From Malus domestica (taxonomy: Eukaryota; Streptophyta; Magnoliopsida; Rosales; Rosaceae), in assembly GCF_042453785.1 (NCBI RefSeq), contig NC_091675.1, positions 3,546,501-3,610,500 of the forward strand: DNA of 64,000 nt, in the 5' to 3' direction. The stretch's first letter is position 1. Each line of letters opens with the position of its first letter. Of the stretch, positions 49,078-60,360 are shown in pieces. Both the position numbers and the translations under genes were made by a program. Under the pieces are notes generated by a model. The model worked only from the letters and a program-made list of their open reading frames with translations, did not search any database and was not told where the DNA came from.

Positions 49078-51829
49078 TCATTGAGAATTTAACCTCTCAA
49101 CATCTACCAACCGGTAAAGATCGCCTCGTCTTTGCTTCAGTAAGGGGAGGTTTGTCCTGAATAATTCAAAACAAACTTATTTAAACTACTTTAATTGTAA
49201 GGTAACGAAGACTATCCTCACCGGTGGTATTCCATAAACATTCTTGCATAAGAAAAAGAAGACTCTAGGTTGGAAACACATCACCTTCTAAGCTCAATAA
49301 TTGAATAATCAATCTCTGCTATGATTATTGCCTCTTCATGTTCTGTCGTCGCCAGTACTTCTCCAAACTGCCACGTTTAATTTTTTTTAGTCAGATTCAT
49401 AAAAAGATTCACCTACAAATAACTTGCCATCCAAAAAACTTAAACAACGACGAAAATGCAGACCCAGACACTAGTTCTATTACTAAAAAGTAGAAAGGGG
49501 TAAGTAAGCATGCATCATGAAGCTAAAAATACAATGTAGTATGGATCAAATTTCTGGTGTATGGCTCTAGCAAGGATCAAATGTAAGCATGCATCATAAA
49601 GCTAAAAATACGTATCCACTTACTGGTCCAACAAGGGTGGAGTGGCCCCAGGCCACATAACCGGCTCCAGCATCTCGAGCAGGGGAACAAGTTGCTACAT
49701 ATAGCTGACAACCCACAGAAAATCACCCATGGGAAATCGTTAGAGTTAATATGGAGGAGCATCAAGGCATAATTGCCATAAAGTAGCGACTTGACTGTGG
49801 TTCTTGTTATGTAATCTATCACAAAGTTCTGTTTCTATCATTGTACTAACTCCAAGTTTATTAGCAAACGTAAACCGTGATGTGCATCTCATAGAGGACA
49901 TATGTTACCGCACCTGGTTATCTGTAGCCCTGCACAAGATATAGCAAGGCAAATCTCAGTGAGAATGACTACATAAAAAACTACAAACTGATTTAACATA
50001 TCACAGATAAATTATTCTAAAGGAATATGAATTAGGGAATATGTAACTAATACCTTGCCCTCTGCAACAGTTCCCAGTGCAACGGTCCAGTAGTCATGTT
50101 AAAAGCCCCAGGATAGCATATCAAGTGAGCACCTTATGTAAACAACTTATTACTGTTATCATTCGGTATTTCCAACATCAGAAGTCCTTCACTTGGAAAG
50201 GATTATACAAAGGAGAAATAATTCCATTTCCTTTTTAATAAAAAGCAGATTGGTTGAACTTCAAGGAAGAATCCAGTGGCAGATTTCATGGGTTTGAATT
50301 TATTAAATCTCAAAGGATTAGGTGTGCTGACTACCGAAAGAAAAGCCCTTAATTTTATTAGTTTAGCAACGCCCAGAAAATGGAAACTAGTTTCACTTCC
50401 ATGGAAAGAAAAAGAAACGGCTAACCTCTTGCTCCATAAATCATTGCTATTTCCTCAAAATTAATGTCATAACAGATACCCATGGAAACTAGTTTCACTT
50501 CCATGGAAAGAAAAAGAAACGGCTAACCTCTTGCTCCATAAATCATTGCTATTTCCTCAAAATTAATGTCATAACAGATACCTATGCCAATACGCCCAAC
50601 TTCTGCAAAACCCGATTGATGGTTACTATCCCATCAATAATGAGTGAAAGAAGTTCTTTCACCAAAGGAATAAGTGTTTGTATAAAGGACGAACCAATGA
50701 ACAAAACTACTGCAAAGAATGAATCAAACCTGTATCCACAACGGTAGGAGTCTGCCCTGCTGTGAGAGTCTTTGATTCAGTGAAGGTAATCTTCCCCGGG
50801 ACGTTGATATCAAATAGCTGCATCTGTGACCATATGCCATGATCTTCGTTACTAAACAGTCAGTAAGGAACAAAGACCAAGACACATAATTTCCCTTGAA
50901 AGGTGCTCATTATATGTTCAAAACATCAAGTCTCTTCTAAAATGGAAAAAGCAATTTTTCATGTAGACATATAACCACACAGAATCAATATCATGCATAA
51001 CAAGAATTGAACTTGATATTACAAGTGCCACCTTTATGTAAAGCTTAGAGCATTACCTTCCTGTGCTTAGCTAACAGCTTTCCATTGGTGCCAAAGACAC
51101 AGGAAGTATTGTACAACCGATCCCCAGAACGCTCCACTATAGATCCACCAACAATGGTGATCTTAAGACGTTGAGCAACTTCAGACAGCATGGCTGTTGA
51201 AGGAGATGCATCGCCACCCGCATCAATGTCCTCAGCATAAACAGGAAAACTGTCATTTGAATACGGACCATTCCAAATTTCCTGAGACACAAAGCATCAA
51301 ACACAACTTAAAGCCGAAAAATCTTAACAATTATTAAAAGTTGAGTTTATTAGCCATCTGGCCTTATACAACATAAAATTGTTCTGATACTCTCCTCCCC
51401 GCCGGCCCGGGTAAAAGTTACAAACCCAACAAAACACCAACCTTTCAGTTACTTACACTATTCTTATGGGCATCTAAAACTCGATCAGCTGAAAATTACA
51501 GTTTCCAAATTTCCAAAAAACAAACAGAATGAGTAAAACTCACAGGGAGGAGAACAAGTTGGGCACCCTTTGCGGCGGCGTCCTCGATGGCTTTCCGAGA
51601 GTGGGCAATGTTCCTCTCCTTATCCGGCGTCACCGACAATTGGCACAGCGCAATCTTGAACTGCACAAAAAACCCAATTCAAATTCAACCTCAAAACTCT
51701 AAAAATTCACAACAAAATGACCAGACACACACAGAGATTAAAGAGACAGCTTGCCTTGGTGACGGGAGGAGCGGGCAGGGGAAGAGCAGGCGGGACCCTG
51801 GCTTCTTCGGGCTTGTAAGCGGCCGCCAT
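49078..51829 (-). CDS. Omega-amidase (nitrilase superfamily), tandem copy A
   Basis: Ten exons on the minus strand (51755-51829, 51544-51660, 51057-51281, 50730-50823, 50528-50602, 50054-50132, 49914-49929, 49624-49704, 49285-49367, 49078-49156) close in frame to 307 residues from [14 protein letters not shown] to DVERLNSQ. Omega-amidase hydrolyses 2-oxoglutaramate and 2-oxosuccinamate. The nitrilase triad is in place: Glu in LLPEIWNG, Lys in AKHRKM, Cys in GICYD. After the Cys this copy reads [14 protein letters not shown] where copy B has [14 protein letters not shown]. Exon 1 to 2 uses a GC-AG intron. A 102-bp direct duplication repeats most of exon 5 and its donor within the following intron. 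The reading frame continues upstream of the chosen ATG through transit-peptide-like sequence, but no ATG remains there, so a cytosolic product is inferred. Confidence 0.85.
50380..50583. repeat. 102-bp direct duplication inside copy A
   Basis: Bases 50380-50481 and 50482-50583 are identical apart from the last base. Each unit holds, on the minus strand, the later part of exon 5 including the catalytic Cys codon, the GTTAGCC donor and about 40 bases of intron. Copy B has a single version, so the duplication arose in copy A. Confidence 0.95.
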
Positions 51830-52310
51830 CACCGACAAGAAATTTGCAGAGCGGATCTGGGACTGCGCTGCGACCGATGCGGATGCTGGTGGTGATGGCT
51901 TTGGATGGTGCGATTGGAGAGAGGTCAGTTGGCGGAGGAGAGAGACCGATGCAAAATTTTGAATTCAAGATCTAAATTTCCTTGTCCCATTGATTAAAAG
52001 AATGTCGATCTTATTAACCGATCACTTATTTGACAATATAATATTCAAAATTACTCATGTCATACGTAAAAATGAAACACAACCTCAGATATGCATGATC
52101 AACTATCCTTTACTTCTACATTGCAGACCGGAGCTTATCAAATCAAGAGCGCCCCTCGTTACTAGATACAGACACAATAATTCGAGTTTTCGATAAGTAA
52201 TAACAAGCTCTCATTATTTATACATACAGACGCATTCTTTCTATTAAGAAATGCGGTCTTTGACACTCTCCTTCCTTGAGGCACAATAGGAATCTTCTAC
52301 CCGTACGTAA
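51830..52310. other. Truncated 5' region of copy A and 3' flank of copy B
   Basis: Bases 51830-51960 are the remains of the transit-peptide region of copy A. At about 51950 the sequence jumps to one matching 55825 onward upstream of copy B, so roughly 690 bases are missing. The unit boundary is near 52135-52150, after which the 3' flank of copy B starts. Confidence 0.7.
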
Positions 52311-55016
52311 TCATCGAGAATTTAACCTCTCAACATCTACCAACCGGTAAAGATCGCCTCGTCTTTGCTTCAGTAAGGGGAGGTTTGTCCTGAATAATTC
52401 AAAACAAACTTATTTTAACTACTTTAATTGTAAGGTAACGAAGACTATCCTCACCGGTGGTATTCTATAAACATTCTTGCATAAGAAAAAGAAGACTGTA
52501 GGTTGGAAACACATCACCTTCTAAGCTCAATAATTGAATAATCAATCTCTGCTATGATTATTGACTCTTCATGTTCTGTCGTCGCCATTACTTCTCCAAA
52601 CTACCACATTTAATTCTTTTAGTCAGATTCATAAAAAGATTCACCTACAAATAACTCACCATCTAAAAAAACTTAAACAAGCACGAAAATGCAGACCCAG
52701 ACACTTGTTCTGTTACTAAAAAGTAGAAAGGGGTAAGCATGCATCATGAAGCTAAAAATATGTATCCACTTACTGGTCCAACAAGGGTTGAGTGGCCCCA
52801 TGCCACATAACCGGCTCCAGCATCTCGAGCAGGGGAACAAGTTGCTACATATAGCTGACAACCCACAGAAAATCACCCATGGGAAATTGTTAGAGCTAAT
52901 ATGGAAGACCATCAAGGCATAATCGTCATAAAGTAGTGACTTGACTGTGGTTCTTGTCATGTAATCTATCACAAAGTTCTGTTTATCATTGTACTAACTC
53001 CAAGTTTATTAGCAAATGTAAACCGTGATGTGCATCTCATATAGGACATATGTTACCGCACCTGGTTATCTGTAGCCCTGCACAAGATATAGCAAGGAAA
53101 ATCTCAGTGAGAATGACTACATAGAAAACTACATATCGATTTAACAATACGCAGAAACATTATTCTAAAGAAATATGAATTAGGGAATAATGTAACTAAT
53201 ACCTTGCCCTCTGCAATAATTCCCAGTGCAACGGTCCAGTAGTCATGTTAAAAGCCCCAGGATAGCATATCAAGTGAGCACCTGACTTCAACAACTTATT
53301 ACTGTTATCATTCGGTATTTCCAACAACAGAAGTCCTTCACTTGGAAAGGATTAAACAAAGGAGAAATAATTCCATTTCCTTTTAAACAAAAACCAGATT
53401 AGTTGAACTGCAAAGAAGAATCCAGATGCAGATTTCATGAATTTGAATTTATCAAATCTCAAAGGATTAGGTGCGCTGACTACAGAAAGAAAAGCCCGTA
53501 ATTTTATCAGTTTACCAATGCCCAGAAAGTGGAAACAAATTTCATGTACATGGAAAGAAAAAAAGGGCTAACCTCTTGCTGCATAAATCATTGCTAGTTC
53601 CTGAAACCTAATGTCATAACAGATACCTATGCCAATACGCCCAACTTCTGCAAAAACCAATTGATGGTTACCATCCCATCAATAATGAATGAAATAACTT
53701 CTTTCACCAAAGGAATAAGTGTTCGTGTAAAGGAGAGAACCAATGAACAAAACTACTGCAAAGAATGCATCAAACCTGTATCCACAATGGTAGGAGTCTG
53801 CCCTGCTGTGAGAGTCTTTGATTCAATGAAGGTAATCTTCCCCGGGATGTCGATATCAAATAGGTGTATCTATGACCATATGCCATGATCTTTGTTACTA
53901 AAACAGTCAGTAAGAAACAAAGACGAAGACCCATAATTTCCCTTGAAAGGTAATCATTATATGGTCAAAACACCAAGTCTCTACATTTCTAAAGCAAATG
54001 GAAAGAACGGTCCTTCATATAGACATATAACCATACCCAAAAAAATATCTTGCATAACAAGACTTTGAACTTTATATTGTAAGTGCCCCCTTCATGTTAA
54101 AGCTTAGAGCATTACCTTCCTGTGTTTAGCTAACAGCTTTCCATCGGTGTCAAAGACACAGGAAGTATTGTACAACCGATCCCCAGAACGCTCCGCTATA
54201 GATCCACCAACAATGGTGATCTTCAGACGTTGAGCAACTTCAGACAGCATGGCTGTTGAAGGAGATGCATCGCCACCCGCATCAATGTCCTCAGCATAAA
54301 CCGGAAAGCTGTCATTTGAATACGGACCATTCCAAATTTCCTGACACAAAGAGCATCAAACACAACTTAAAGCCAAAAATCTTAACATTTCTTAAAATTG
54401 AAATTATAGCCAACTGGTCTTATACAACATAAAATTGTTCTGATACAAACGGACCCCACCCACCACACACCACTTTGATGGTAAATATATCCTTAGCAGG
54501 TAAAGTGAACAAACCCAATAAAGCACTAACCTTTCAGTTACTTACACTATTCTTATTGGTATCTAAAATACAGTTTCCAAATTTCCGAACATATATTGCT
54601 ACACTTAAACAAACAATAGGTGCCCAATAAGTAATAATCCATATTTAACTTGAAGCAGCAAGCTTAATCGGCATACTAATATGAATGTCCAAATAAACAA
54701 ACAGAGTGAGTAAAACTGCAAAACTCACAGGGAGGACGACAAGCTGGGCACCCTTTGCGGCGGCGTCTTCGATGGCTTTCCGAGCGTGGGAAATGTTCCT
54801 CTCCTTATCCGGCGTCACCGACAATTGGCACAGCGCAATCTTAAACTGCACAAGAAAACCAATTCAAATTCAACCTCAAAGCTCTAAAAATTCACAACAA
54901 AATCACCATATACACACAGAGAGATTAAAGAGACAGCTTGCCTTGGTGACAGGAGGAGTGGGCAGGGGAAGAGCAGGCGGGACCCTGGCTTCTTCGGGCT
55001 TGTAAGCCGACGCCAT
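52311..55016 (-). CDS. Omega-amidase (nitrilase superfamily), tandem copy B
   Basis: Ten exons on the minus strand (54942-55016, 54729-54845, 54116-54340, 53776-53869, 53573-53647, 53203-53281, 53062-53077, 52774-52854, 52518-52600, 52311-52389) match copy A exon for exon. They close in frame to 307 residues from [14 protein letters not shown] to DVERLNSR. The triad Glu, Lys and Cys is present, and the Cys motif [19 protein letters not shown] is the normal family form. Upstream, an ATG at about 55207 opens a typical plastid transit peptide (MKAALSTLILSLLTPLSAAP), but that frame ends at a TGA overlapping the MASAY start and is not in phase with the enzyme. As read, translation of the enzyme must start at 55016. 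Copy B keeps its full upstream region and is the likelier ancestral-type gene. Confidence 0.87.
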
Positions 55017-55216
55017 CACCGACGATAAATTGACAGAGCGGGTCTGGGACTTGCCGCTGAGACCGATGCGGATGTTGGTGGCGATGGCTTTGGAGGGTGC
55101 GATTGGAGAGAGGAAAGCCGGCAGAGGAGAGAGAGGCTTTGGGTGGAGGCAAACGGAGCGGCAGAGAGAGGAGTGAGGAGTGAGAGGATTAGTGTCGATA
55201 GTGCTGCTTTCATTTT

Positions 55217-56510
55217 CTCTCAAAGCTCCAAATTTCTACGTGGACTTTGATTTTTTTGAACAAGGATTGTCTGTCTTCGTTGGTCTTGTGTCTTTCTGTT
55301 TTGTGTGATCATAGTTAAGTCATGTCAAAATTTTATATTATTTTTTATAAAGATAATAAGATAAAAATAAATAGTAATATAAAATGTTGACGTGATTTAA
55401 CCGTGATCACGCAAACAGAAGGAATGGGAGGGCACGAGAACAAAGAGGGCAGACAATCATTGTTCGATTTTTTTGGCTTTCGGGATGGGGTCGTTAAAAA
55501 GTTTTTCCTTCCCTTTTCACCCTTCTTTGTGACTAATTTTGTTCATATATTCTCCGAAATTTTGCATTTTGGTCCCCAACTTAACTTCGTGTTGCATCGT
55601 TCCTTCTTCGCGTCAAATTTGTCTATTTTCTATATAAAAGAACCAACAGTGTAATGCGAGGATAAATTAAAGAACATCTAGATCTATTTCAAAATGTAAA
55701 TTGAAACCCTTAATTTACTATTTTCTCAATTCGAATGAAGAAATCTCACATCAAACATTTATTTGTCAAAGTTAATAACTAATTAATTTTGTTCTAGTGT
55801 TAGTGATATATATCTTACAATGTTGAATTCAACATCCAAATTTCCTTCTCCCATTGATTAAGAGAATGTTGATTTTATTCATTGATTACTTATCTTCTTA
55901 GACAACATAATTAAATTCCTTGTGATATACGTAACAAGAAAATACAAACTCGGATTCATACAGGATGGACGCACTACTTTAACAAACAAATTCATATGTG
56001 CGTTATCATCTCTCATTTAATTCTACGTTGCAGACTGTCTCTTACATACTAAAAGAGTAATTAGGGTCAAATATTAGTTTCAACAACAACAAAAAAGTCA
56101 AATATTAGTAAAATAAAAAATAAAAAAATCATTCATAGTAAAATGGTAACCGTTTGATCTGGAAACCCCTTTAGAACAAAGGAATATGATCGTTACAAAT
56201 GAACGCATAGCACAGGATCGCATCCTCAACACCTTTCAAAAATCCCAACCGACTCTTGTCCAAACGGTAATTAACTGTCACTCGCGCCTTGGTCATCTAT
56301 TTCTTTGCTCCCTCTCAAAACTTTCATTTCCAATTAAGAACAAAAAACTTGTTTCAATTTCTCTCAAGCACCAAAATTGGTGCTCGAGACCCTCCGCTTC
56401 GCTTTGAGTCTACGCGAAACTTGTAAAAGTCAAACAAAAAAAACGAAGAAAAAAGATTTTTCAGAGAATTGTGTAGTTTTTTTTGTAGATAGATATAATA
56501 ATTTTTATGC
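55217..56510. other. Upstream region shared by copy B and the RWP-RK gene
   Basis: This is a divergent promoter region between the omega-amidase copy B and the RWP-RK gene. Bases 55825-56045 match 51955-52135, marking the right end of the duplication. No gene is supported; open frames are short. Confidence 0.55.
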
Positions 56511-58151
56511 ATGGCAGATCCCAGGGCTGTTGTACCGTACCATGACCCGTACGATAACGGCCCGTGTTCCGATATTGTGAACTTTCTGTACGATTCTGAA
56601 CACCCGATCCTCGACGAGAGCTTACCGTTACCGCCATTGGACGATGAGGGACTTGCTTGCCCTACTAAACCAATTCCTCTTTTTGATGAAGGAATCCAAG
56701 ATTTGAGCGACCCTTCGTTGGATCAAGCGACATGGGATTTTCTCTATCAGTGTAGTAATGGCGGAGGAAACTTTGATTCGCAAGCCGGTCCCTCGCAGTT
56801 TATCGGAGAATCGAGCGGCTCTAGTCCTCCCAGAGGGGACAACAATGAGCAGAATCAGGGTTTTGGTGATCCGAGGCCGCTTTCGGTTTGGCCTGCGACA
56901 CCAGTTCCATTTAATTGCAGTTGTTGCCAACTGCTTAGGGAAATTATACACTTAAATGGTAAGTTTTACGTTCATTTTTCTTGTAAATTAGTATTGGTTT
57001 AGTGGGTACTATTCGGTTTAAGTGGTGATTAGGGTATTGATTTTTTATTTTCAACTTGTGTGCAAAGGCAACCATGTCATGAAACTTGACATTCATGGAA
57101 GGTTTGGTACGATCAGTCATGCAATTCTTTACAGTTTCGATGTGAATTCTTCCGACAATCATCAGTATCAAATGTTTGAGTAAGTTTTTTCGACCCTGTT
57201 TGTTTCGTCCCCTCTCAATTCGAAGCGTTTGATTCGTTTAACGAGAAGACTAAATATTTTTTTGGTTTCGGAAATTAGTTTTTGCAAGAAAAGCATAGAG
57301 GAGGTGAAGCAATTTCTGATGCAGTACTGCCTAGAGAGAAAGCTAGAGGGCTACATTCTGCAGCAAGATCCAATGGCAGTCTTTTACGAGGCCCTCTGCA
57401 TTGGACTCGGGTGGGATGACATTCTAAATACCGATGACTTCACCTTCCCACCATCTCCTCCAAATTCAGGTTCACGTGTGTGGTTTTCCTCGTGAACTTC
57501 TATCATTCGGAACATTTAGTGTTCATATATTGGTTACTTGAGTTTTTTTTTTTTTTTTTTTGTCAATTTCAGGAAGAGTCCGTGAAGTGGAACAACAACA
57601 ACCCGCTGAAGATCAATCACATGCGGCCGAGGATGAGAACGAAAGGATTTCCCTTGCAGCACAGGTTGTTGTTAACCATTATTTCAATCCTAAACCCTAA
57701 ACCCTACATTTAGCTACAATAAGATAATAAGTACATTTTATTAACACTTTTGTTTGTGTAATGCTGTGGAAGTAGTGCAGAGGGAGAGAACAGCAAGCAT
57801 GACATTGGACGACCTTCGCGATTACTTCCATCTTCCGATCGAAAAAGCTGCTAGGAGATTGAAGGTTTGCCCAACTGTTGTGAAAAGGATATGCCGCCGA
57901 AGCGGATTAAATAGATGGCCCTCAAGAAAGGTCTGTCCTCTATAAAGTCCCTTTCGTAGAACTATTTTTTATTTTTATGTTTTATCTTCCTTACTCTTTC
58001 AATTTTTTGATCACACACGCAGATTCGAAGCATCAACAGGCAGATTTCGAGGTTGAGACCAAGTTTAGATTCCGACGATGCAAACACAAGGGTTCATGCT
58101 GAAGCTGAAATCTCTAGGCTTGAAAGAAAAATAACCGCACTTGTACCATAA
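56511..58151 (+). CDS. RWP-RK domain transcription factor (RKD-like)
   Basis: Six exons (56511-56958, 57068-57179, 57279-57469, 57573-57664, 57781-57930, 58023-58151) close in frame to 373 residues from MADPRAVVPYHDPY to RKITALVP. The DNA-binding RWP-RK domain is in exons 5-6: MTLDDLRDYFHLPIEKAARR, LKVCPTVVKRICRRSGLNRW, PSRKIRSI, followed by a short Leu-containing helix (ISRLERKITAL). RWP-RK proteins without the NIN-like PB1 end are the RKD group, which act in egg-cell identity and embryogenesis. The N-terminal part is acidic and has LREIIHLNGNHVMKLDIHGR, a block seen in plant RWP-RK proteins of this size. A poly-T run precedes exon 4. The start at 56511 has no competing upstream in-frame ATG. 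Confidence 0.88.
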
Positions 58152-58623
58152 TGTGAATAAAGTACATACCTTCAGCCCTAGTTTTGGATCAACATGGAGT
58201 TGGGTGAGACCAAAATATAGAGAGTTTAATGTTTTATTTTATTTTCTGAGACGTGCTTACGGATGACCTAGTTGGGATGTTGCCACCCAATTTTGTACTT
58301 GAGAGTAGTCCAACTAATTTTGAACAGGAAATCACCATACATTTGTTTGACTTTAATGATGGATTAATTATACCAATTTTTGTTTTGCTCTTAATTTATG
58401 GTTCCTCATGAATTTTGTTTTTTTACATAAAATCCTATCTAAAATGGCCAGACGGCTTTCTAGACATCATCGCTATATATTAACATAAATACACCCCCAG
58501 AAGGATGACAATGTGCCTCAATGTGACTAGGGCGAAGTATTAACGTTGGAGTGTTCGAACATGGATGGAGATTCCTAAGATCTCCACGAACTATGTCTTC
58601 GTCGAAATTCATTCGATGAGATA
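58152..58623. other. Spacer between RWP-RK gene and PDZ-like gene
   Basis: Contains the RWP-RK 3' UTR and the promoter of the next gene. TATATATTA at about 58473 is a possible TATA box 150 bases before the ATG. Confidence 0.5.
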
Positions 58624-60360
58624 ATGGGAAGCGGCTTCTGCACTTTGAAGAGGAATATTATGGCCGGTGTTGCAACGACACTGGTTTGCGTCAAGCAAGT
58701 GAAGCAAGAGGAGTCGGAAGAGTGGGACGAGAGCATGCCATTGCCCGGAGACATCATTGAAGGGGTTTATAATTCCGAGAGCAGTGACAATATTGGTGAC
58801 GAGTTTTTCGTGCCTACGAAAGCCAAGGCTGAGCTTATGTCGCAGCTTGCTAGGCTCAGCAATGTAGAGGTCATTTGGGTGAAGGTGAGGAGGGGTGATA
58901 GCACTCTCAAGCTCCGATCGCGCGTGGCTGAGAGGCCTTCGATGCTTCAGAAAAAGTATACGATCAAAGCGGCTACAGATGATAGACATGTTGCAGTTTT
59001 GGAGGACTTGACCTCGGATCAATGCACTGAGCTGCAAGGTACATTTTTCTTCGCCAGCTTCAAGTCTATGTTGGTACTATAACCTCTTATAAGATATCTA
59101 ACGTATTGTATTGTTTTACTGCTAATCAAGATCGCACATTTTATTTTCATTCCACGTAATCAACGATTATGATTCAATCACATAAAACATGTTACACCGT
59201 CATACTATGAATCAGGTCTGCATATACTGTTTTAATTCCACATAATTTACGGTTGTGATTCACAATCTGATAACATAACATGTCACACTGTTCAAATAAG
59301 GATGGTACATTCATTCATGAGTTACGAAATTTTTGACCCAGTGACCTTTCGTTCATTGATGTTTATGTGATTTTGCAGAAATGAGCAGGAGTTTGGTGAA
59401 CGTGGAATACAGGGGACACAACAAAGGGGGAGTTAAGTATGACTGGAAGATGAAAGTGGACAGCTACTTGCCCGATAAACGGTGCACGATCGTTAGCTCC
59501 ATTCTGTTCATGCCGCTGCCGGGTGAGTACTGCACCGAGGCCACAACAGCCCGTTGCATGGCTTGGTTTATTGCAGCAGTTGCTTCCGGAGCTCCGCTAA
59601 TTTTTGTTAACATCCAAACAGAACAGATCCTGTCGTCGGTATAATATCAGTCTGTCTTTCAATCATGCTGAATTTCTAGCTAGCAACCCGTTATTAATCG
59701 GTTCGATTAATTTTAATTTTCTTATTGTTGAAGGACAAAAATAATTTATTAGGAAAGGAAATGATTTCGAATAAGCAGCAACAAAACCACAAAAGGACGG
59801 TCCAAATCGCGCAAGGTATAAGACTTTGGTTTATGCCTGGAGTTGCAGAAATGTTGATTGAATTGATACCTGAACCAGACGAAGCGCGGTTTGGATTGGA
59901 CATTAAACGAACTGAAGAGGTTAGACATTGTCGGAAATTCTGTCACACGAACACATATAACATACGAACACAGTTTAATGCACATGAACGTTACAATTTT
60001 ATGCTCAAAAAATAAATGCAGGGCTTGATTTGCATACACTCGGTAGTGAAAGGCTCGGCCGCAGATCGATCGGGGCTCGGCAGCCTTCATGAGGAAGCAT
60101 ATGCAAATGGATACCAGCTTGTGATATCTAGGTTAGAAGGCAAGAGCTTGATGCCTTCACATGTCAGCTCCACCGGGCTCATACATTGTTGTGATCCCAC
60201 CAAAATTAAAGAGAATCTCCACTCGGCGATGGATCAGATGGACACAGTTCGGTTGCACCTCATGGCCTGGTCTAACCATTTGCTTCGAATCGCTCCGAAA
60301 GCTGTTGACTTAGCTACGCTCCGGCCACCTAGCGGATTCTGTCCCCCAAGAACAATTTGA
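58624..60360 (+). CDS. Uncharacterised plant protein with a C-terminal PDZ-like segment
   Basis: Four exons (58624-59038, 59379-59638, 59734-59919, 60022-60360) close in frame to 399 residues. It starts MGSGFCTLKRN, so Gly2 and Cys6 could be lipid-modified, which would tether it to a membrane; this is only suggested by the motif. Residues 35-140 are acidic then mixed (MPLPGDIIEGVYNSESSDN). Exon 2 has an antiparallel-looking segment (VKYDWKMKVDSYLPDKRCTI) and a hydrophobic stretch ending APLIFVNIQ. Exon 3 has WFMPGVAEMLIELIPEPDEARFGLDI. Exon 4 begins GLICIHSVVKGSAADRSGL, a PDZ-type ligand-binding pattern, and ends RPPSGFCPPRTI. I do not recognise the family and assign no function. The uninterrupted frame and clean splice sites support a real gene. 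Confidence 0.75.
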
